Positions 55,137-64,000 of a stretch of 64,000 bases of DNA are shown piece by piece. The translations under genes and the position numbers were made by a program. A model generated the notes under the pieces. The model was not told the origin of the DNA. It ran no database searches and saw nothing but the letters and a program-made list of their open reading frames with translations. Source of the stretch: Lacticigenium naphthae DSM 19658 (GTDB taxonomy: Bacteria; Bacillota; Bacilli; Lactobacillales; Carnobacteriaceae_A); the NCBI RefSeq assembly GCF_000425865.1, contig NZ_AUEG01000002.1:124001-188000 (forward strand). Reading direction: 5' to 3'. Positions within the stretch are counted from its first letter, which is position 1. The number at the start of each line of letters is the position of its first letter.

Positions 55137-56867
55137 ATGACTAAATACAAAGCAAAAATTATAGGCTTGTTGATGGGACTGATGATGATTCTATCCGTTC
55201 TTGCACCTACAATGGCAATGGCATCTGTTGTACCATCAGATAATGCTCGTCCAGCAACTGGTGATCTAATGATCCACAAAATTCAATACAACGGGCCTAC
55301 AGCTCCGGTTATTACCAACAATGGACTGGAACTCCCATCACTTCCTGCAGATACTAAACCTCTTGCAGGAGTCGAATTTACACTATATCAAGTCGACGAG
55401 GATGCTGTTCTACCTATAGACACCACTGGAATGACTGCTTATCGAGTAGAAACTTCAGATTCTGATGGCTTAGCAGACTTTCTGGAATTACCAGCCGGCC
55501 GCTACTATGTCGTAGAAACTGATTATCCATCCGGTGTCGAAGAATTTAGTGATCCCTTCCTCGTCGATGTACCCATGATGCATCCTGATGGGGACAGATG
55601 GAACGAAGTAGTTCACGTTTATCCTAAGAACCAATTAGTCTTAGGTGCTGTAGAATTGACAAAATGGGCAGAAATGGTAGATGGACCAGTACTTCCTGGG
55701 GCCGTATTCAGTTTATTCCACGCTGAAGATGATTCTTTAGTACAAAGCGGATTAACAACTGATGAATACGGAAAAATATTTGTAGGTGAACTTGAAGTAG
55801 GTAGCTACTATTTCATGGAAACTGCAGCTCCAACAGGATACGGATTAGATCAAACGAAGATTCCTTTTGAAATCACATTAAGTAATCATGCTTACAATGA
55901 CGACGGTTTGATTTTAGATGAAGTTCTTTCAGTCGAACTAATCGACTATGACTTACCAGCCATTGAAAAATTTGTAACGGAAATAGATCGAAAAGTTGAT
56001 ACTGCTGATTACTTTGAAGAAATCACTTGGATAATCAGACCAGAAGTACCAACTAACATTGAAACTTATAGTTCCTTCAAAATTGTCGATACGTTTGGAG
56101 ATACACTCACTTATTTAAATGATATTTCAATAACAGGTGATGGTGTGGCAATTGATGTTGCTGATTTCACTGCATCTGGAGTCGCTTTGAACGATGAAGG
56201 TGGTACTTTGACCATTGACATTACACCGAGCGCACTTGAAGGTGTAGATGAGTTATTGATAACATTTAAAACACATATCAATGAAAATGCAGTTATGGGA
56301 ATAGATTATGAAAATAATGTCATGTTAGAATTTAATAACGGATTTTCCGCCTATACTGCTGAAGAAGAAGATGCTCCTTACGTTCATACTGGCGGTAAAC
56401 CATTTGTCAAAGAAACTAAAGCAGGCGAAGGTTTACCTGGAGCAGAATTTGTTATCTATAAATTGGTAGATGGCGTCAAACAATATTTAGATAGCAATCA
56501 TGACTGGGGCTTGATGGGAGATGCACACCCATTTGTTTCGGATGGGGATGGCTACTTCGAAGTGAAAGGTTTAGCTTACGGAGATTACTATTTACATGAA
56601 ACAAAAGCTCCTGAAGTTGATGGCATTCAATATCAATTGCTTAACAATGATGTACCATTCACTGTGGCTGCTGACAGTTTCTATAGCGACCCAACAAGCA
56701 TTGAGCTTCCAACTGCTACGCCTACTGCTATTCGCGCTAACATCGTAAACAGTCCTGAGATCAATCTACCTCAAACAGGTGGTATGGGCACGTTAGTATT
56801 CAGTCTACTTGGTTTAGGATTGATGGGCTCTTCAGTCAAACTCTATAAAAAAACATCCAAGAAATAA
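55137..56867 (+). CDS. Major pilin (backbone) with LPXTG sorting signal
   Basis: This 576-residue pilin has a signal peptide (IIGLLMGLMMILSVLAP). The pilin motif WNEVVHVYPKN supplies the polymerising lysine, and the E-box regions YYVVETDYPSG and YYFMETAAPTGYGL surround an isopeptide-bond domain. It ends LPQTGGMGTLVFSLLGLGLM plus a basic tail. Class C sortase joins the lysine of one subunit to LPQT of the next. The ATG at 55137 is used because the upstream TTG at 55128 overlaps the AGGAG site. It lies 24 bp after the adhesin gene. Confidence 0.92.
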   Translation: MTKYKAKIIGLLMGLMMILSVLAPTMAMASVVPSDNARPATGDLMIHKIQYNGPTAPVITNNGLELPSLPADTKPLAGVEFTLYQVDEDAVLPIDTTGMTAYRVETSDSDGLADFLELPAGRYYVVETDYPSGVEEFSDPFLVDVPMMHPDGDRWNEVVHVYPKNQLVLGAVELTKWAEMVDGPVLPGAVFSLFHAEDDSLVQSGLTTDEYGKIFVGELEVGSYYFMETAAPTGYGLDQTKIPFEITLSNHAYNDDGLILDEVLSVELIDYDLPAIEKFVTEIDRKVDTADYFEEITWIIRPEVPTNIETYSSFKIVDTFGDTLTYLNDISITGDGVAIDVADFTASGVALNDEGGTLTIDITPSALEGVDELLITFKTHINENAVMGIDYENNVMLEFNNGFSAYTAEEEDAPYVHTGGKPFVKETKAGEGLPGAEFVIYKLVDGVKQYLDSNHDWGLMGDAHPFVSDGDGYFEVKGLAYGDYYLHETKAPEVDGIQYQLLNNDVPFTVAADSFYSDPTSIELPTATPTAIRANIVNSPEINLPQTGGMGTLVFSLLGLGLMGSSVKLYKKTSKK

Positions 56868-56886
56868 CTTCAATCGTTGATCCTCA

Positions 56887-56917
56887 GGGATGGGACTCCT
56901 GTCTCATCCCTCTTCTT
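56887..56917 (+). terminator. Intercistronic hairpin between pilin and sortases
   Basis: GGGATGGGAC pairs with GTCTCATCCC around TCCT and is followed by TCTTCTT. It may partly end transcription so that pilin is made in excess over sortase. Confidence 0.55.
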
Positions 56918-56960
56918 ACATACACATCTTGTATGAAACAAAAGAAGGGAGGGATTCCTC

Positions 56961-57842
56961 TTGAAAAAGTTCCATTTTTCTAAACCTTCTATTTCCTCTG
57001 CTTTACTCCTTATTGGTTTTCTCATCGGTCTTTCCATCTTTCTTTACCCCGTTGTCACTCAGATTTATTCTCAAATGAACCAAACTCATGTTATTGATGT
57101 CTATCAAGATTCTTTAAATGATTTTACTCAAGAGGACTTAGAAGAAATAAAAGATAAAGCTTCTGAATATAATCAGTCTCTAACTGGAGAGACTTCTTTC
57201 ATAGAAGATCCTTTTGCAGAAACAGATGAAGCTGAAGTCTCTGCAATGGACGTAACAAGTTCTTTTAATGTCTTTACGGATTCTTTGGGGGAAGTCCTTG
57301 GATATATTGACATCCCTGATATAGAAGCTTATTTACCCATATATGCTGGTACAAGTGATGCTGTTCTTCAAAAGGGCATCGGGTTATTTGAAAATACTTC
57401 CTTTCCTACTGGTGGCGGAGGAACACATTCCGTTCTTACCGGACACCGAGGGCTTCCCACTTCAAAGTTATTTACCGATTTACCAGACGTGGCTATTGGA
57501 AATGTATTTTATTTGCATGTATTAGATGAAGTTCTTGCTTATGAAGTAAAAGAAACCCAAGTCGTCTTACCTTACGAGACAGATCACATCGCTATTCAAG
57601 AAGGAAAAGACTTGGTTACATTGATTACTTGTACCCCTTACATGATCAATACTCATCGCTTACTTGTCACAGGCGAACGTATCCCCTATACACCTGAAGA
57701 AGAATTAGTATCTTCTAAAGAAACTGATTTACCTCTCTCACCTCTTATCACCATATTCCTTCCAGCGATCATCCTACTGACTCTTTTGATCTCCTTTATC
57801 TGGTATCAAAAGAAAAAAAGGGGAGTGAATTTAAATGAATAA
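56961..57842 (+). CDS. Class C sortase 1 (pilus polymerase)
   Basis: This 293-residue sortase has an N-terminal helix (ALLLIGFLIGLSIFLYPVV), a lid region with DPF (IEDPFAETDE), the catalytic His in VLTGHRGLP, C224 in LVTLITCTPY, Arg in HRLLVTGER and a C-terminal membrane helix followed by a Lys/Arg tail. This is the complete class C layout for joining pilins. The TTG start follows GGGAGGG. Its last 8 bases overlap the next sortase gene. Confidence 0.92.
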   Translation: MKKFHFSKPSISSALLLIGFLIGLSIFLYPVVTQIYSQMNQTHVIDVYQDSLNDFTQEDLEEIKDKASEYNQSLTGETSFIEDPFAETDEAEVSAMDVTSSFNVFTDSLGEVLGYIDIPDIEAYLPIYAGTSDAVLQKGIGLFENTSFPTGGGGTHSVLTGHRGLPTSKLFTDLPDVAIGNVFYLHVLDEVLAYEVKETQVVLPYETDHIAIQEGKDLVTLITCTPYMINTHRLLVTGERIPYTPEEELVSSKETDLPLSPLITIFLPAIILLTLLISFIWYQKKKRGVNLNE

Positions 57843-58587
57843 AAAAAATCTGTTTGCTCTCTTTATTTTTTTGATCGGTCTAGGACTGTTTCTTTATCCT
57901 ACTATTTCTCATTATGTTAATGACTATTCTATACACAAAGAAATCGAAGAATTTCAATTAGTGTCTGCTGAACCCTTGAATCCTGGGGAAAAAGAATCAT
58001 TATGGAAAGATATGGAAGAATACAATGATTCACTAATCGGAAATGAAAACAATGCTGTTCAAGATGCATTCACTGAAGAAGTAGTTGCCTCTAATCCCTT
58101 TTATCAAGTCGAAGACGGAGAAAAACCAATCGAAGCTGAAATTGATGCAGATCAAACTTTTGATGTTCATTCTTCTCTTGCATCCAGTCCTTTTTATTTC
58201 GTCATTCGTATACCCAAAATCAACGTAGAGTTGCCCATCTATATGGGTGCGAGCGATCAGAATCTCTTAAAAGGTGCTGCTCAAATTACAGGTACCTCTC
58301 TCCCACTTGGTGGAGCAAACACGCATTCTGTTATTGCGGGACATCGAGGGACGTTGAATCACCGAATGTTTTTAGATTTAAACAAATTAGGAGCTGGCGA
58401 TACCTTTGAGATTCAAACTTTGGATGGACTGTTAACCTATCGCGTCACTGGGAGTAAAGTCGTTTACCCCAATGAAGTAGATACCTTACAAATCAAAGAA
58501 GGAAAAGATTTGGTTACACTGGTCACTTGTTTGAAATATCCGATGAATTATAAACGATTACTCGTTTATGGCGAGCGTGTCGATTAA
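57835..58587 (+). CDS. Class C-like sortase 2 without C-terminal helix
   Basis: This 250-residue sortase has an N-terminal helix (LFALFIFLIGLGLFLYPTI), the catalytic His (VIAGHRGTLNHR), Cys in LVTLVTCLKYP and Arg in YKRLLVYGER. The lid region has DAF/NPF instead of DPF/W, and the protein ends right after the catalytic barrel, without the usual second membrane helix. It may process a different pilin or anchor the finished pilus. It starts inside the previous gene with GGGGAG upstream. Confidence 0.88.
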   Translation: MNKKNLFALFIFLIGLGLFLYPTISHYVNDYSIHKEIEEFQLVSAEPLNPGEKESLWKDMEEYNDSLIGNENNAVQDAFTEEVVASNPFYQVEDGEKPIEAEIDADQTFDVHSSLASSPFYFVIRIPKINVELPIYMGASDQNLLKGAAQITGTSLPLGGANTHSVIAGHRGTLNHRMFLDLNKLGAGDTFEIQTLDGLLTYRVTGSKVVYPNEVDTLQIKEGKDLVTLVTCLKYPMNYKRLLVYGERVD

Positions 58588-58590
58588 CAA

Positions 58591-58638
58591 TAAAAAGGTA
58601 GCGGCTGGGAAAAATTCCCAACCGCTACCTTTTTTACG
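58591..58638. terminator. Strong bidirectional terminator
   Basis: AAAAAGGTAGCGG-TGGGAA and TTCCCA-CCGCTACCTTTTTT form a long stem between the sortase and carbamate kinase genes, which are convergent. Confidence 0.92.
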
Positions 58639-58640
58639 GA

Positions 58641-59585
58641 TCAACCTTTTACTACGGTAGTTACAGAGCCATCTTCATCAAATAGTTTATCGACATTCTC
58701 TAAAGAAGTAATGATGGCTTTCCCTTCTTCTGTACTCTCGACAAATTGAATAGCTGCTTCAACTTTTGGAAGCATACTACCGGGAGCAAATTGATTGTCC
58801 TTAATGTACTCGCGCAGTTCGCTAGTACTTACCGTTTCTAATTTTTCCTGATTTGGTTTATTCCAATTCACATAAATATTATCTACTCCTGTGAGAATAA
58901 TGAGGTAATCTGCCTCAACTAATTCGCTTAATTTTGCGGCAGCAAAATCCTTATCGATTACGGCTTCTATACCCTTAAATCCTTCTTCTGAAGCAACAAC
59001 AGGAATACCGCCGCCTCCAGCTGAAATGGTGACAACATCATTATTTATCAAACTTTCGACAATAGGATATTCTAAAATATTTACAGGTTTGGGAGAAGGC
59101 ACTACTTTTCTCCAGCCTCTGCCTGCGTCTTCAATAAAAGTGCCCTTGCCATTTTTCATTTCTTCCTCAGCTTTTTGTTCTGATAAAAATGGACCAATCG
59201 GCTTAGATGGTTTTTTAAATGCTGGATCATCCGGTGATACTTGCACCTGTGTGATCAAAGACACTACTTGTTTTTCAATATTATTCGCTATCAGTGCCTC
59301 TCTCAATGAGTTTTGCAACCAATACCCAATACTTCCTTGGGTCATTGCAACACAGCTATCCAATGGTAGCGCCGGATTCTCTTTTGAATCAGTTCCTTGC
59401 TGTTGCAGTAAGAGATTCCCCACTTGCGGCCCATTTCCATGTGTAATAATCAACTTATGTCCCTCTTTAATGAAGTTCACAAGGTATTCACTTGTTTTTC
59501 TTAAAGACTCTTTTTGAGCTTCTGCAGTAGGAACGTCAGATAAAATCGCATTTCCTCCCAAAGCCACCACAATTTTTTTAGGCAT
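58641..59585 (-). CDS. arcC: Carbamate kinase
   Basis: This 314-residue protein begins [20 protein letters not shown]. It has [25 protein letters not shown] and [20 protein letters not shown], the signatures of carbamate kinase. It makes ATP from carbamoyl phosphate and ADP, releasing ammonia and CO2. No arginine deiminase genes are nearby; the neighbours point to carbamoyl phosphate from oxalurate instead. The ATG at 59585 follows AAAGGAG; an upstream start at 59624 lacks a ribosome site. Confidence 0.93.
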   Translation of the reverse strand: MPKKIVVALGGNAILSDVPTAEAQKESLRKTSEYLVNFIKEGHKLIITHGNGPQVGNLLLQQQGTDSKENPALPLDSCVAMTQGSIGYWLQNSLREALIANNIEKQVVSLITQVQVSPDDPAFKKPSKPIGPFLSEQKAEEEMKNGKGTFIEDAGRGWRKVVPSPKPVNILEYPIVESLINNDVVTISAGGGGIPVVASEEGFKGIEAVIDKDFAAAKLSELVEADYLIILTGVDNIYVNWNKPNQEKLETVSTSELREYIKDNQFAPGSMLPKVEAAIQFVESTEEGKAIITSLENVDKLFDEDGSVTTVVKG

Positions 59586-59625
59586 AGTATTTTCTCCTTT
59601 GCAATTTGTACAGTACCCTATCAAA

Positions 59626-60459
59626 CTAATAACTTCTTAAAACAATAGATAGTCCATACAGAGTATCCCAACCAGAAGTATGACCATACTCAGTAATATC
59701 TTTGATCACTCTATCCAATTGTTTTTCATTACCCTCTTGAACAACAGTCATAAACTCAACAAATCGAGAACTTGTATACCCAGACAATAAAGCTTGATAA
59801 TAAGCCTGACTCACATCCGTCGTATTGTTCCGAGCAAGAGACTCTTTCAAGGAATAATACCATTGCAAAGAATCTTCTAAAGAATATAGCATCATATACA
59901 TACCCATTAGAATATCATCTCCGCTAGGTGTTAACCCTTTTCCTCTTCCTACAAGGTAATCAAATAGTCTTTTATTTGTGGCTGTATTCTTAAATTCATC
60001 TCGGATCACGTCGCTTAGAATGTGTTCATCGGCAATATTTAGACCCATTTTATTTTCTATATCCAACTCTTCTAATTTTGTGCTCACTTTTTTTAAGAAA
60101 AATGGCTCTGCAGTCTTTATCAATGGAATGCGACAATTAAATTCTGTGAAATTCTGAATAGTGACTTTCAAAATTCTGTATTGTGAATAAATCATCATTT
60201 TTTCTTTGTGAACAACAACCTTATTTCCAATTTGGAGAAAAGCGAGGATTGTTTCCATGTCAGTTTCAGATATTCCAAATCCGAAAGCAGAAATCCCCAG
60301 CTCGATCTTTCCAAAGTGAATTAATTTTCCTTGAAGAATTATATTGAAACTGCTCTTAAAAATTGAATGAATTTCTCCCATACCGGTATTTAATAAATCA
60401 TGGGACAAAAAAGTGCTTTTTATCCCATGATCCACGCTAAATATATGATTCGTGATCAT
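59626..60459 (-). CDS. DUF2877 protein, AllH-like oxamate carbamoyltransferase subunit
   Basis: This 277-residue soluble protein contains the DUF2877 region with [20 protein letters not shown] (about 169-188), followed by helices. In E. coli the DUF2877 protein AllH (YlbF) is encoded with FdrA/AllF and AllG and has been shown to form an oxamate carbamoyltransferase. The neighbours here match that gene set. Its individual role (catalysis or structure) cannot be read from sequence. It lies 3 bp after the FdrA-AllG gene. Confidence 0.85.
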   Translation of the reverse strand: MITNHIFSVDHGIKSTFLSHDLLNTGMGEIHSIFKSSFNIILQGKLIHFGKIELGISAFGFGISETDMETILAFLQIGNKVVVHKEKMMIYSQYRILKVTIQNFTEFNCRIPLIKTAEPFFLKKVSTKLEELDIENKMGLNIADEHILSDVIRDEFKNTATNKRLFDYLVGRGKGLTPSGDDILMGMYMMLYSLEDSLQWYYSLKESLARNNTTDVSQAYYQALLSGYTSSRFVEFMTVVQEGNEKQLDRVIKDITEYGHTSGWDTLYGLSIVLRSY

Positions 60460-60462
60460 AAT

Positions 60463-63400
60463 TTATCCGACTGAAATTCCCATTTTTCCAGCATATGCAG
60501 TTAAAGCTTTTTCAAAACAAGCCAATGGGGCTTTTACAGTTCCGGCCCCTACTTGTCCCAATCCTGCAATTTTATGAGCAATACCGGTATTGATCACAGG
60601 GGTTATTCCTGTTTCTACTACCTTGCGGATATCGATCCCCAATGAAGCACCTCGGAAATCCCAAGTTGGAATCGTCCAATTAGGGTTTTGAGAAACACAA
60701 ATTTCAGACATCTCATTTGATACTCTCAATGCATCGCCAAATCCACCGGCACCTACGAAGCGAGTTACTCCTGGAGCTGCTATAATAGCCATGCCACCTA
60801 CGCCAACTGTTTCAGCAATAGCACTATCTCCAATATCAGGATTAGCATCTTCTTCGGAGAACCCTGTAAAATACAATCCATTTGGCGTATTAACAGGAGC
60901 TGTAAACCACTGATCTCCCATACCACTAATACGGATACCAAAGTCTTTACCGTTACGGGTCAATGCTGTCACAATAGTACCCTCTTCTAGTTTACGAGCA
61001 TAATCAGTGATCGCTTTTCCTGTAGCCATCATAATATTCAAAAAGAATTGATCTGTTTTGGCTAAAAACTCTATTACATCTTTTTTATCTTTTTCATCAA
61101 TAGCTAGTTGAACAAGAGTTGGGGTAACCTCTTTAAGGAAAATAAGTGATGCAGCAATGTTTCTTTGGTGGAACTCATCTCCCATTGTGATTGCTTTAGC
61201 TACGATTACATTCAGGTTTAGTCCACCCTCTAAGTTTCTTATTGCTTGTCCTAATACTGGGCCAAGGACATCTCTCATCCATAATAATCTATCAACAACT
61301 TCTTGAGAATATGCTCCAAAACGGAGAACTTTGCCGATACCTTCGTTTAAAGTACAGTACGCTGTCGTATCGTCTTCTTTATTCTTCACAACTAACACAG
61401 GCATATTTCCAGAAGTGATACCTCCCATTGGACCTACAGCATCAACGTGATGACATGGAATAAAGGTTACTTCCCCATTTTCAAGTTGTTCTCTTGCTTC
61501 TTCTTCACTTTTTGCCCATCCTTCAAATAGACTCGCTCCTACACACGATCCTTGCATCGGTCCAGTCATTTCGTTGTACTGAATAGGAGGACCCGCATGT
61601 AATAATACTTTCCCATTTAATTCTTCAATCACAGAATTAGCAGGAACAACATCCGTCAAGAAAGGCTGCGAGTTTTTCATGCGAGAAATGACTTTATTAT
61701 TTGATTCATCAATTTCATTGGCATGATCAGACAGACGATTCAAAATGTTAATTAATTTTTTGTTTCCCCCTGCCATTGGCTTCCAATCATACTGAACAGC
61801 TTTTCCACCATGTTTTTCAATTGATTCAGTAAAACTCTCTAACCCAATATTGATTACTTCGGGAACGCTATTGAATAGACTATCAACTTTAGCACTCAGT
61901 TTAGGGAGCTGCATTTTTGTCCCAGTATATTCTTTAACAATTTTTCTTTGCTCTGAAAATTCTTTGCCCATTAATTTTAATGCTAATTGAACAGCACGTG
62001 CGTTGCTTTTTTCTACTAATACACCCGCTTCTTTCAAAAGAGAAATGCTTTCTTCATAATTTTGAGGATCTAGATTGGTTCCCACAACGGTACCAATAAT
62101 TTTTAGCGGCGTTCTTTTTTCTTTCGCATTTTCTAAAACTTCTTCTATGACCGGTTTTAAAGCCGATGCCATATCTGGATGTGCACCGTATCCTAAAACG
62201 ATATCCAACAAAATAATTCCTGTTGTTTCGTCACTTGCGGCTTCTCGTATTTTTTTGATTCTAACTTCTGGATCGATCATTGGATGTGGTTTTCCTTGTG
62301 TATAAACGTCATCCCCCAAATCCATGATTTCAAATCCTTTAGTGTTAAGAATATACCCCTCTTTTTTGGTTAATTCACCTAAATCTAAGGCTTCTGAAAC
62401 AAGCATTCCTGCTTCGTTAGCTAATGTACCGCCAGAATATAACCCTTTGACCGTTGTTTTTTCTGAAAAATCAACAGTTACCGTTGTATCGATCGGACTG
62501 AAATAAGAATCTTTGACTTTAGTACCATTGGCCAAATCAATAGCTATGTTAGCCGTTTCTTCTAAGGTATGTGCCAAATAGACATTACCAATATGACTTT
62601 CTGGGTTCTCTCCCAAGAAAATTGCAACAACCGGTTTGGAAACGGCTTGTAACAATTCCATTACTTCATCACGCACTCTTTTTGCAGGCGGCTTGGAGAT
62701 TACCACAATAACTTCTGTAGGCTCATGATTTTCCAGACCAATGATTGCATCTTTCATCGTCGTTCCACCAACTTTTTCATGAAGGTCACGTCCACCTGTG
62801 CCTATAGCATGCACGACGCCTCCACCTAAACGCTCAATAATAGTAGTGACTTCTTGTATTCCCGTTCCTGAAGCTCCTACGATCCCAATATTTCCTGGGT
62901 TGACAACATTTGTAAATGCCATCGGAATACTTGAAATGATTCCCGTCCCACAATCAGGTCCCATGAGTAATAGACCCTTTTCATGTGCTTTATTTTTTAG
63001 TCTTACCTCATCTTCTAATGAAACATTATCACTAAAAGAAAATACATGGAGACCTTTGTCTAAAGCTTTCTCGATTTCATCTGCAGCATACGTTCCTGGA
63101 ATTGATATTAAAGCCATATTACTATCTGGAAGTTGCTCTAAAGCGCCTTCCCAATTTCGTACATTTTTTATAGAATCGGTACTTCTCTTAACTGAAAGAT
63201 CATTTAAAAAATTATCGATTACTTCTAATACTTTATCTACTAACTCTTTATCTTCTGTATCCACCACGATCACCATATCATTTGGAGTTGCATTCCCTAC
63301 TTCAGGAGTATACAAATCGGCTGATTGAAAAATATCTTTATTGGCGTCTGTTCCCATCATTACCTGACTCTGATTAACTCCATCAAGAGAACTAACTTCG

Positions 63401-63465
63401 TTAGTCAAAAGCATTAAATTTATTGAATCTTGATAACTATTTTCTTTGATCACTGTATATAACAT
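60463..63465 (-). CDS. Fusion of FdrA (AllF) and AllG (DUF1116), oxamate carbamoyltransferase subunits
   Basis: This 1000-residue protein joins two subunits that are separate in E. coli. Residues 1 to about 505 are FdrA, with a CoA-binding-like fold (NIGIVGASGTGIQEVTTIIE, about 192-211) and the succinyl-CoA-ligase-like region ILLDIVLGYGAHPDMASALK. A linker (about 506-528) leads to the DUF1116/AllG part (about 530-1000), with HAGPPIQYNEMTGPMQGSCV, FIPCHHVDAVGPMGGI and FRGASLGIDIRKVVETGITP. An in-frame ATG near residue 518 has no ribosome site, so it is a true fusion. It likely transfers carbamoyl between oxalurate and phosphate, feeding the carbamate kinase. Confidence 0.88.
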   Translation of the reverse strand: MLYTVIKENSYQDSINLMLLTNEVSSLDGVNQSQVMMGTDANKDIFQSADLYTPEVGNATPNDMVIVVDTEDKELVDKVLEVIDNFLNDLSVKRSTDSIKNVRNWEGALEQLPDSNMALISIPGTYAADEIEKALDKGLHVFSFSDNVSLEDEVRLKNKAHEKGLLLMGPDCGTGIISSIPMAFTNVVNPGNIGIVGASGTGIQEVTTIIERLGGGVVHAIGTGGRDLHEKVGGTTMKDAIIGLENHEPTEVIVVISKPPAKRVRDEVMELLQAVSKPVVAIFLGENPESHIGNVYLAHTLEETANIAIDLANGTKVKDSYFSPIDTTVTVDFSEKTTVKGLYSGGTLANEAGMLVSEALDLGELTKKEGYILNTKGFEIMDLGDDVYTQGKPHPMIDPEVRIKKIREAASDETTGIILLDIVLGYGAHPDMASALKPVIEEVLENAKEKRTPLKIIGTVVGTNLDPQNYEESISLLKEAGVLVEKSNARAVQLALKLMGKEFSEQRKIVKEYTGTKMQLPKLSAKVDSLFNSVPEVINIGLESFTESIEKHGGKAVQYDWKPMAGGNKKLINILNRLSDHANEIDESNNKVISRMKNSQPFLTDVVPANSVIEELNGKVLLHAGPPIQYNEMTGPMQGSCVGASLFEGWAKSEEEAREQLENGEVTFIPCHHVDAVGPMGGITSGNMPVLVVKNKEDDTTAYCTLNEGIGKVLRFGAYSQEVVDRLLWMRDVLGPVLGQAIRNLEGGLNLNVIVAKAITMGDEFHQRNIAASLIFLKEVTPTLVQLAIDEKDKKDVIEFLAKTDQFFLNIMMATGKAITDYARKLEEGTIVTALTRNGKDFGIRISGMGDQWFTAPVNTPNGLYFTGFSEEDANPDIGDSAIAETVGVGGMAIIAAPGVTRFVGAGGFGDALRVSNEMSEICVSQNPNWTIPTWDFRGASLGIDIRKVVETGITPVINTGIAHKIAGLGQVGAGTVKAPLACFEKALTAYAGKMGISVG

Positions 63466-63623
63466 TTAATTGCCTCCTTTGTGTTACGCTCATTATAATA
63501 CGCGTTGTTTACGCATACATTGCAAAGAAACACTAAATAATAGGTTTATTTTTATCCCCTATGGACAATTACTTTTAAATGGGCCATTATTATAATTAGA
63601 AAAATAAAGAAAGTAGGTTTAGT
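63466..63623. promoter_or_regulatory. Divergent regulatory region between fdrA-allG and pucR
   Basis: A TATAAT box for the minus-strand operon lies at 63497-63492, but its -35 region is poor, so activation by PucR is plausible. ATGCGT and ACGCGT motifs flank AAACA. The pucR promoter is not clear. Confidence 0.4.
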
Positions 63624-64000
63624 ATGTCGATCGATATGGAAAAAGTACTTCACTATCCAAGTTTAGAGAAAGCTATATTATTATCAGAAAATGCTGGATT
63701 AAAAAATGAGGTTACCGGAGCAATGGTCATGGAGGCTTTAGATGTATCTAATTGGGGCCGACCAGGATTGATCCTATTTACGAGTTATTACGCTTTTGAA
63801 AACATTTCAGAAAAAGAACTGGAAGATTTTTTCAAAAAAGCTAAAGAAATCGGAATTGCCGGTTTTGTAATAAAAATAGATCGTTTCGTGGATGAAGTTC
63901 CACCTGTTTTTATAGAAAATTGTATAGAGAATGATATGACTCTCATACAAATTGGCAAGCAGACAAGATACGAAAAAATTATAAATGAGATTTTAGAATC
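63624..64000 (+). CDS. PucR-family transcriptional regulator (3' end outside window)
   Basis: The visible N-terminal 125 residues start MSIDMEKVLHYPSLEKAILL and match the PucR N-terminal sensor domain, with SNWGRPGLILFTSYYAF and the Ile/Phe-rich FVIKIDRFVDEVPP. PucR regulators control purine and allantoin degradation in Firmicutes and end in a C-terminal helix-turn-helix that is not visible here. Its divergent position suggests control of the oxamate carbamoyltransfer operon. The ribosome site AAAGTAGG is moderate. Confidence 0.82.
   Translation, partial: MSIDMEKVLHYPSLEKAILLSENAGLKNEVTGAMVMEALDVSNWGRPGLILFTSYYAFENISEKELEDFFKKAKEIGIAGFVIKIDRFVDEVPPVFIENCIENDMTLIQIGKQTRYEKIINEILE

Noticed and set aside
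1-64000. CRISPR arrays, rRNA operons or prophage
   Set aside because: No regularly spaced repeats, rRNA sequence or phage structural genes were found; the only regular repeats are the adhesin tandem units and the IS ends.

Overview
The window is chromosomal DNA from an AT-rich, low-GC Gram-positive bacterium, most likely a member of the Lactobacillales (Carnobacteriaceae/Enterococcaceae-like). The support is rsmG-parA-parB and mnmE-mnmG genes of the origin region, a mevalonate pathway (mvaA, mvaS), AdhE behind Rex-type operators, PTS sugar operons, LPXTG surface proteins with class C sortases, strong AGGAGG ribosome sites and frequent TTG/GTG starts. The species cannot be named from the sequence alone.

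Layout. 1-2.6 kb: DUF951 protein, parB, parA and rsmG on the minus strand, with two parS half-sites in reversed order upstream. 2.8-8.7 kb: housekeeping and stress genes (OsmC-like protein, tautomerase, adhE with three Rex-type operators, proC, ElaA-like acetyltransferase, Hsp20). 8.9-21.7 kb: a minus-strand exopolysaccharide operon: two FemAB/GNAT-like paralogues flanking a decayed glycosyltransferase, a glycosyltransferase broken by one TAG codon, a fused phosphoglycosyl transferase-aminotransferase, a GT4 enzyme, a CapD-like dehydratase, flippase, polymerase, and the CpsC/CpsD chain-length and kinase pair at the 3' end. 21.7-23.2 kb has no recognisable gene apart from a perfect orphan hairpin and a tRNA-Val(GAC) with an unusual C33. 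23.5-30.4 kb: mvaA-mscL, quinone oxidoreductase, phosphoribosyltransferase, a possible structured RNA, mvaS, YtxH-like protein and a tocopherol-cyclase-family protein. 30.6-38.2 kb: a four-domain CoA-disulfide reductase with a CstR-like operator, a small unknown protein, an Rgg-type regulator, and mnmG-mnmE with an attenuator-like terminator in the leader. 38.3-49.9 kb: trehalose regulator, a beta-glucoside module (GntR regulator, IIC permease, GH1 enzyme) with an IS30-family element, an AT-rich patch holding a decayed methyl-accepting chemotaxis gene and an orphan membrane protein, an IS21-like end, and the trehalose PTS operon. 49.9-51.2 kb: folC. 51.6-58.6 kb: a sortase-assembled pilus operon (adhesin, backbone pilin, two class C sortases). 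58.6-64 kb: a compact oxamate/oxalurate carbamoyltransfer module (carbamate kinase, DUF2877/AllH-like, a fused FdrA-AllG protein) divergent from a truncated PucR regulator.

How the genes work together. The polysaccharide operon carries most steps for a Wzx/Wzy polymer that starts from a 4-amino-4,6-dideoxy sugar: CapD-like dehydratase, aminotransferase, phosphoglycosyl transferase, glycosyltransferases, flippase, polymerase, and CpsC/CpsD. The usual left-handed beta-helix acetyltransferase and the CpsB-type phosphatase are absent. TreR (38.4 kb) probably acts on the palindromes upstream of treP-treA (49.8 kb). FdrA-AllG plus the DUF2877 protein probably make carbamoyl phosphate from oxalurate (or run the reverse), and the kinase converts this to ATP, ammonia and CO2. 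The most notable findings are the FdrA-AllG fusion, the PglC-aminotransferase fusion with an internal ribosome site, the chemotaxis-receptor pseudogene, the decayed glycosyltransferase between duplicated acyltransferase genes, the mnmE leader attenuator, the possible RNA at 27.4 kb, and the tRNA with C33. No CRISPR array or complete prophage was seen.
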